NCBI GenBank assembly: GCA_044371545.1
Contig: JBILTM010000001.1
Span: 40,130 to 104,129, forward strand
Source: UBA4615 sp044371545
GTDB taxonomy: Bacteria > Pseudomonadota > Gammaproteobacteria > Burkholderiales > Burkholderiaceae_E
DNA length: 64,000 nucleotides
Reading direction: 5' to 3'
This document shows positions 60,016-64,000 of the stretch, piece after piece; the stretch's first letter is position 1, and each line of letters starts with the position of its first letter. The notes beneath the pieces were generated by a model. It made no database searches and was not told the DNA's origin. It saw only the letters and a list, made by a program, of their open reading frames with translations. Position numbers and translations under genes: made by a program.

Positions 60016-61182
60016 TCAGTACGACTTCGGCAGGCCGAGCACGCGCTCGGCGATGAAGCACAGCGCCATCTGCGGGCTGACCGGCGCGATCCGCGGTACC
60101 AGCACCTCGCGCAGGTAGCGCTCGACGTGGTACTCCTTCGCGTAGCCGTAGCCGCCGTGGGTCATCACCGCGGTCTCGCACGCGTGGAAGCCGGCCTCGC
60201 CGGCGAGGTACTTGGCCGCGTTCGCCTCGGCGCCGCAGGGCTGGCCCGAGTCGTAGAGCCAGGCGGCCTTCATCGTCAGCAGCCGCGCGGCCTCCAGCTC
60301 GACCCAGCACTTCGCGAGCGGATGCTGGATCGACTGGTTCTGGCCGATCGGGCGGCCGAAGACGACCCGCTCGTTTGCGTAGCGCGTCGCCCGCTTGATC
60401 GCGCACAGGCCGAGGCCGACAGCCTCGGCCGCGATCAGCACGCGCTCCGGGTTCATGCCGTGCAGGATGCAGGCGAAGCCCTGGCCCTCCTCGCCGATCC
60501 GGTCCTCGACCGGGATCTCGAAGTCCTCGATGAAGAGCTCGTTGGAGTCGACCGCCTTGCGGCCCATCTTCTCGATCTCGCGCACGCGGATCCGGCTGCG
60601 GTCGAACTTCGTGTAGAAGAGGCTCAGCCCCTCGGTGGGCTTGCCGACCTCCTCGATCGGCGTCGTGCGCGCGAGCAGCAGGATGTGGTCGGCGACCTGC
60701 GCGGTGGAGATCCAGACCTTCTGGCCGTTGACCACGTAGCGATCGCCCTTGCGGACCGCGCGGGTCTTGAGCTTGGTGGTGTTCAGGCCCGCGTCGGGCT
60801 CGGTGACCGCGAAGCAGGCCTTGACCCGCCCGGCGGCCATCGGCGGCAGCATCCGGCGCTTCTGCTCCTGCGTGCCGAACACCGCGACCGGGTTCAGCCC
60901 GAAGATGTTGATGTGCACCGCCGACGCGCCGGTCATGCCGGCGCCCGACTCGGCGATCGCCTGCGCCATGATCGTCGCCTCGGTGACGCCGAGGCCCGAG
61001 CCACCGTATTCCTCGGGAATGCAGATGCCGAGCCAGCCGTCCTTCGCGAGCGCCTGCTGGAAGTCGTGCGGGAAGCCGCCCTCGCGGTCGCGCTCGAGCC
61101 AGTAGTCGTCGCCGAAGCCGGCGCACACGCGCAGGATCGCCTCGCGGATGCGGTCCTGCTCGGGGGTGAGGGCGAAGTCCAT
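60016..61182 (-). CDS. Acyl-CoA dehydrogenase
   Basis: The 388-residue FAD enzyme has ACFAVTEPDAGLNTTK and VWISTAQVADHI (FAD/substrate-binding), and GGYGYAKEYHVERYLRE, which holds the usual C-terminal region of the family with a glutamate that is a candidate catalytic base. In its operon it could oxidise methylsuccinyl-CoA or a similar branched acyl-CoA. The CoA-transferase gene lies upstream across 80 bases that include a short tandem repeat. Confidence 0.92.
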   Translation of the reverse strand: MDFALTPEQDRIREAILRVCAGFGDDYWLERDREGGFPHDFQQALAKDGWLGICIPEEYGGSGLGVTEATIMAQAIAESGAGMTGASAVHINIFGLNPVAVFGTQEQKRRMLPPMAAGRVKACFAVTEPDAGLNTTKLKTRAVRKGDRYVVNGQKVWISTAQVADHILLLARTTPIEEVGKPTEGLSLFYTKFDRSRIRVREIEKMGRKAVDSNELFIEDFEIPVEDRIGEEGQGFACILHGMNPERVLIAAEAVGLGLCAIKRATRYANERVVFGRPIGQNQSIQHPLAKCWVELEAARLLTMKAAWLYDSGQPCGAEANAAKYLAGEAGFHACETAVMTHGGYGYAKEYHVERYLREVLVPRIAPVSPQMALCFIAERVLGLPKSY

Positions 61183-61240
61183 CGTCTGCGGGTCCTGCGG
61201 TGGGCGGTGGTCGGGGTGGAGGCGAGCCGGTGAGGGGCGG

Positions 61241-61270
61241 GGTCAGGCGGGGTCAGGCGGGGTCAGGCGG
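61241..61270. repeat. Three tandem copies of GGTCAGGCGG
   Basis: Three perfect 10-bp units cover the 3' end of the CoA-transferase gene; the stop codon of that gene lies in the third copy and two further copies follow. Since ten is not a multiple of three, changes in copy number would shift the downstream frame but the stop is present in each unit in one of the frames. Confidence 0.9.
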
Positions 61271-62465
61271 GCGGCGCCTGCACCGCCGCGCCGTCGCGCA
61301 GCAGCGCGTCGATCTCGGCCTGGCCGAAGCCCGCCTCGCGCAGCACCTCGACGGTGTGCTCGCCCTGGCGGGGCGCGAGGCGCTCGGGTTCGGCCGGCGT
61401 GCGGTGCAGCGTCACGGGCGGCGCGATCGTGCGCACCCGGCCCTCGGTCGGATGCTCGCGCAGCGGCAGCAGGCCGCTCGCGGCGAGCTGCGGGTCGGCC
61501 ACGAGGCCTTGCAGGTCGTGCATCGGCAGCGACGGGATGTCGGCGGCCTCGAGCAGCGCGTTCCACTCGGCGGTGGTGCGCGTCGCGAAGATCCGCACCA
61601 GCTCGGCGTTGACGGTCGCGACGTTCGCGCTGCGGCCCGCGTAGGTCGCGAAGCGCGCATCGTCGAGCAGCTCGGTGCGGCCGATCGCGCGGGCGAAGCG
61701 CTGCCACTGCCCGTCGTTGTAGACGATCGCGCAGACGTGGCCGTCGAGGGTCGCGTAGGGCTTGCGGTCGGGCGAGAGCTGGCGCGGATACCCGCCGGCG
61801 TCGAGCGGCGGCTCGTAGCTCATGCCGCCGAGGTGATCGCCGAGCACGATCGCGGCCATCGTCTCGAACATCGGCACGTCGACGCGCTGGCCGAGGCCGC
61901 TCCTCGTGCGCTCGAGCAGCGCGGCGAGGATCGCGCCGACCGCGACCTGGCCGACGAGCCGGTCGGCGATCGCGTTCGGCACGTAGCGCGGCTCGGGGCT
62001 GCCGGAGCGCGTCATCAGCCACGCGATGCCGGTGGCGCCCTGGATCAGGTCGTCGTAGGCGGGGCGGGCCGCATAGGGGCCGTCCTGGCCGAAGCCGAAG
62101 AGGCCGGCGTAGACCAGCCGCGGATTGACCTCGCGCAACGCCTCGTAGCCGAGGCCGAGCCGCGCCATCGCCCGCGGCCGCACGTTGTAGACCAGCACGT
62201 CGGCGCCGGCGGCGAGCCGCAGCAGCGCGTCCCGGCCTGCGGGGCGCTTGAGGTCGAGCACGATGCCGCGCTTGCTGCGGTTCGTGTTCATGAACATCGC
62301 GCCCATCCGCGGCCCGCGCGTCGGCAGGATGTCGCGGACCAGGTCGCCGTCGGGCGACTCGACCTTGATCACGTCCGCGCCGTAGTCGCCGAGCGTCTGG
62401 GCCGCCGACGGGCCCATCAGCACCGTGGTCAGGTCGATCACGCGGCAGCCCTGCAGGGGTCCCAC
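61263..62465 (-). CDS. CaiB/BaiF (family III) CoA-transferase
   Basis: The 400-residue protein has VIDLTTVLMGPSAAQTLGDYGADVIKVE, spread over about residues 9-36, and NTNRSKRGIVLDLKRP, followed by the region of the catalytic Asp. Family III enzymes move CoA between carboxylates, often from succinyl-CoA. It starts at GTG 62465 preceded by GAGGAG and is the first gene of the operon, divergent from the IclR gene. Confidence 0.92.
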   Translation of the reverse strand: MGPLQGCRVIDLTTVLMGPSAAQTLGDYGADVIKVESPDGDLVRDILPTRGPRMGAMFMNTNRSKRGIVLDLKRPAGRDALLRLAAGADVLVYNVRPRAMARLGLGYEALREVNPRLVYAGLFGFGQDGPYAARPAYDDLIQGATGIAWLMTRSGSPEPRYVPNAIADRLVGQVAVGAILAALLERTRSGLGQRVDVPMFETMAAIVLGDHLGGMSYEPPLDAGGYPRQLSPDRKPYATLDGHVCAIVYNDGQWQRFARAIGRTELLDDARFATYAGRSANVATVNAELVRIFATRTTAEWNALLEAADIPSLPMHDLQGLVADPQLAASGLLPLREHPTEGRVRTIAPPVTLHRTPAEPERLAPRQGEHTVEVLREAGFGQAEIDALLRDGAAVQAPPA

Positions 62466-62534
62466 CGGGTCCGTCTCCTCGAGTCCCGCCCGTCGCCGGC
62501 ACCCGGGGCGGGCGCGGTCGCGTTCGTCGGATTA

Positions 62535-62569
62535 TTCCCCTGTGTGGACGATGTGTCCACCCGTGGGAA
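62535..62569. promoter_or_regulatory. 35-bp dyad, putative IclR operator
   Basis: A symmetric element of two nested inverted repeats: GTGGAC (62544-62549) with GTCCAC (62555-62560) around five bases, and TTCCC (62535-62539) with GGGAA (62565-62569) outside. Both pairs are perfect and share one centre. It is 70 bases from the CoA-transferase start and 41 from the IclR start, so it can control both. Confidence 0.7.
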
Positions 62570-62609
62570 CGAAAGCGGTATCCTCGGCCCCGCACCGAGG
62601 AGGATCCCG

Positions 62610-63350
62610 ATGCTGGTGAAGCAGGCCGCCCACGTCGTCGAGCTGCTCGAGCTGTTCGCGCGGCTCGGCCGTCCGGCCGCGCTCGCCGAGGTCGCGCAGC
62701 AGCTCGGCTGGCCGCGCTCCTCGGCGTTCAAGCTGCTCGGCACGCTGGTCGAGCTCGGCTTCCTGTACGAGCCGCGGGCGCGCGGCGGCTACTGGCCGAC
62801 GCCGCGCTGGCTCGAGCTCGCGCAGGCGTTCGCGCAGGCGCAGCCGCTGCCGCCGTCGCTCGGCCGCGTGCTCGACGAGGTGGTGCAGCGCACCGGCGAG
62901 ACCGCGGTGCTCGCCGCGCCCGCCGGCGCACACGCGGTGTTCCTGCAGGTCGTCGACTCGCCTCACGCGATCCGCTACGCCGCCGGCGTCGGCAAGCGCG
63001 TGCCGATCCACGCGACCGCGACCGGGCGCGCGCTGCTGTCGCTGCACACGCCGGCCGAGCGCGCGTCGCTGCTGGCGCGCATCCGCTACGAGCGCTACAC
63101 CGACGCGACGGTGATGTCGGCCGAGGCGGTGCAGGCCGACGTCGCGGCGTCCGCGGCGCGCGGCTGGTTCGAGAGCACCGGCGGCTTCACGCCGGAGCTG
63201 GGCGGCGTCGCGCTGCCGCTGCGGCTCGACGGCCGGCGCTTCGCGGTCCTGGCGGCCGGGCCGGCGGGCCGGGTGAGCGGCACTTACCCGACGCTCGCGG
63301 CCACGGTGCGCGAGGCGATCGAGCGGCACGTGGGCGCGGCGGCGCGCTGA
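62610..63350 (+). CDS. IclR-family transcriptional regulator
   Basis: The 246-residue protein has the winged helix at about 1-60 (LAEVAQQLGWPRSSAFKLL) and the IclR effector domain at about 70-246 with KRVPIHATATGRALLS. The ATG follows GAGGAGGA. It is divergent from the CoA-transferase operon and probably autoregulated through the dyad between them. Its stop and that of the convergent deacetylase abut with no spacer. Confidence 0.93.
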   Translation: MLVKQAAHVVELLELFARLGRPAALAEVAQQLGWPRSSAFKLLGTLVELGFLYEPRARGGYWPTPRWLELAQAFAQAQPLPPSLGRVLDEVVQRTGETAVLAAPAGAHAVFLQVVDSPHAIRYAAGVGKRVPIHATATGRALLSLHTPAERASLLARIRYERYTDATVMSAEAVQADVAASAARGWFESTGGFTPELGGVALPLRLDGRRFAVLAAGPAGRVSGTYPTLAATVREAIERHVGAAAR

Positions 63351-64000
63351 TCAGGCCGGCGGCGGCACGCGTGCCGCCCAGAAGCGCGCGACGTCGACGC
63401 GTCGCGCGACCCACAGCGCGTCGCCGTAGCCGTCGATCAGCCCGAGGATGCGGCGGAACGCCGCGAAGCGGCCGGGCCGCCCGACGATGCGCAGGTGAAA
63501 GCCCAGGTTCAGCATCTTCGGGCAGCCGGCCTCGCCCTCGCGGACCAGCACGTCGAGCGCGTCGCGCACGTAGTCGACCATGTCGTCCGAGCGCACGAAG
63601 CCGTTCGGGTGGAAGAACTTCATGTCGTTCGAGTCGAACGCGTAGGGCACCACCAGCAGCGGCCGCTCGCCGGGCGGCGCGTCCCAGTAGGGCAGGTCGT
63701 CGTCGAGCCCGTTGCTGCTGTAGAGGAAGCCCGCCTCGCGCAGCAGCCCGCGCGTCCAGCGGCTCTCGCTGCCGCGGCAGAAGAAGCCCTGCGGACGCTC
63801 GCCGGTCGCGCGCTCGATCGCCTCGATCGAGCGCAGCAGGTCGCGCCGCTCGGTGTCGGCATCGTCGTAGTCGGCGCACGGCCGCCAGCGCCAGCCGTGG
63901 CAGGCGCCCTCGTGGCCGGCCGCGACGATCGCGCGGGCGAGCTCAGGCGAGCGCTCGACCGCGCGGCCGCACATCCAGAAGGTCGCGACGCGCCGGTGCG
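63351..64000 (-). CDS. Polysaccharide deacetylase, PuuE-like (5' end outside window)
   Basis: The visible 216 residues are the C-terminal part of a NodB-fold hydrolase. They include RVATFWMCGRAVERSPELARAI, spread over the edge of the window, GHEGACHGWRW and FFCRGSESRWTRGLLREAGF, which resemble PuuE, the cofactor-free allantoinase, more than chitin deacetylases. The histidine in CHGWRW matches the conserved GHGxRW. The start lies to the right of the window; an ATG at 63974 is internal. Function in ureide or other C-N hydrolysis is inference. Confidence 0.8.
   Translation of the reverse strand, partial: HRRVATFWMCGRAVERSPELARAIVAAGHEGACHGWRWRPCADYDDADTERRDLLRSIEAIERATGERPQGFFCRGSESRWTRGLLREAGFLYSSNGLDDDLPYWDAPPGERPLLVVPYAFDSNDMKFFHPNGFVRSDDMVDYVRDALDVLVREGEAGCPKMLNLGFHLRIVGRPGRFAAFRRILGLIDGYGDALWVARRVDVARFWAARVPPPA

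Noticed and set aside
61241..61270. CRISPR-like array
   Set aside because: The three 10-bp units are directly adjacent with no spacers, so this is a simple tandem repeat.

Overview
The window is about 64 kb of very GC-rich DNA, densely coded and with almost no AT-rich sequence. It looks like a betaproteobacterial chromosome, most likely Burkholderiales: the order miaB...phoH-ybeY-corC-lnt-glyQ-glyS-gmhB-plsC and the lptD-surA-rsmA block are typical of that group, and several Bug-type solute-binding proteins are present. This assignment is inference from gene order and protein families. I saw no tRNA, rRNA, CRISPR array, insertion sequence, integrase or phage gene, and no gene-free stretch longer than 300 bases.

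Left part (1-21.6 kb), housekeeping. A 5'-truncated lptD runs into surA and rsmA on the plus strand. Facing it is a long collinear minus-strand run, in transcription order: leuA (with an upstream Leu-rich leader peptide and hairpin), a small secreted protein, miaB, a TPR/outer-membrane-barrel protein, a FecR-domain protein, phoH, ybeY, corC, lnt, glyQ, glyS, a gmhB-like gene, plsC, a YgjP-type metallopeptidase, gloA and a glycine-zipper membrane protein. Two things stand out. A Slam/DUF560-like transporter and a FecR protein with a C-terminal TbpB-like barrel sit inside the RNA-maturation operon. The GmhB homologue has lost most of its catalytic residues.

Middle part (21.7-46.7 kb), mixed metabolism. 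It holds a secreted protein and an Fn3-like lipoprotein; an FAD monooxygenase with a small DUF2783-like partner, a class II aldolase and an MBL hydrolase; a beta-carbonic anhydrase; and an Aer-like chemoreceptor. A BoxR/BzdR-type regulator (HTH plus shikimate-kinase-like domain) is divergent from a feruloyl-CoA-synthase-like ligase across an AT-rich palindromic island. An amidase and an AraC regulator follow, then a central-carbon block (ppc with a good sigma-54 promoter match, a phosphofructokinase and glgP), a fused membrane/spermidine-synthase protein, a flavin reductase and an enoyl-CoA hydratase.

Right part (46.7-64 kb), catabolism of small branched acids. A GntR regulator is divergent from a Bug protein, a TauD-type dioxygenase, a KRCGH-type C-C lyase and a LeuCD-type hydro-lyase. 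A second, minus-strand operon encodes a family III CoA-transferase, an acyl-CoA dehydrogenase, a MaoC hydratase, a CitE-type lyase, a cupin and two more Bug proteins, and is divergent from an IclR gene across a 35-bp dyad. Together these look like two routes for methyl-branched dicarboxylates (itaconate, mesaconate, methylsuccinate or dimethylmalate types), one using free acids and one using CoA esters. The window ends in a truncated PuuE-type polysaccharide deacetylase.
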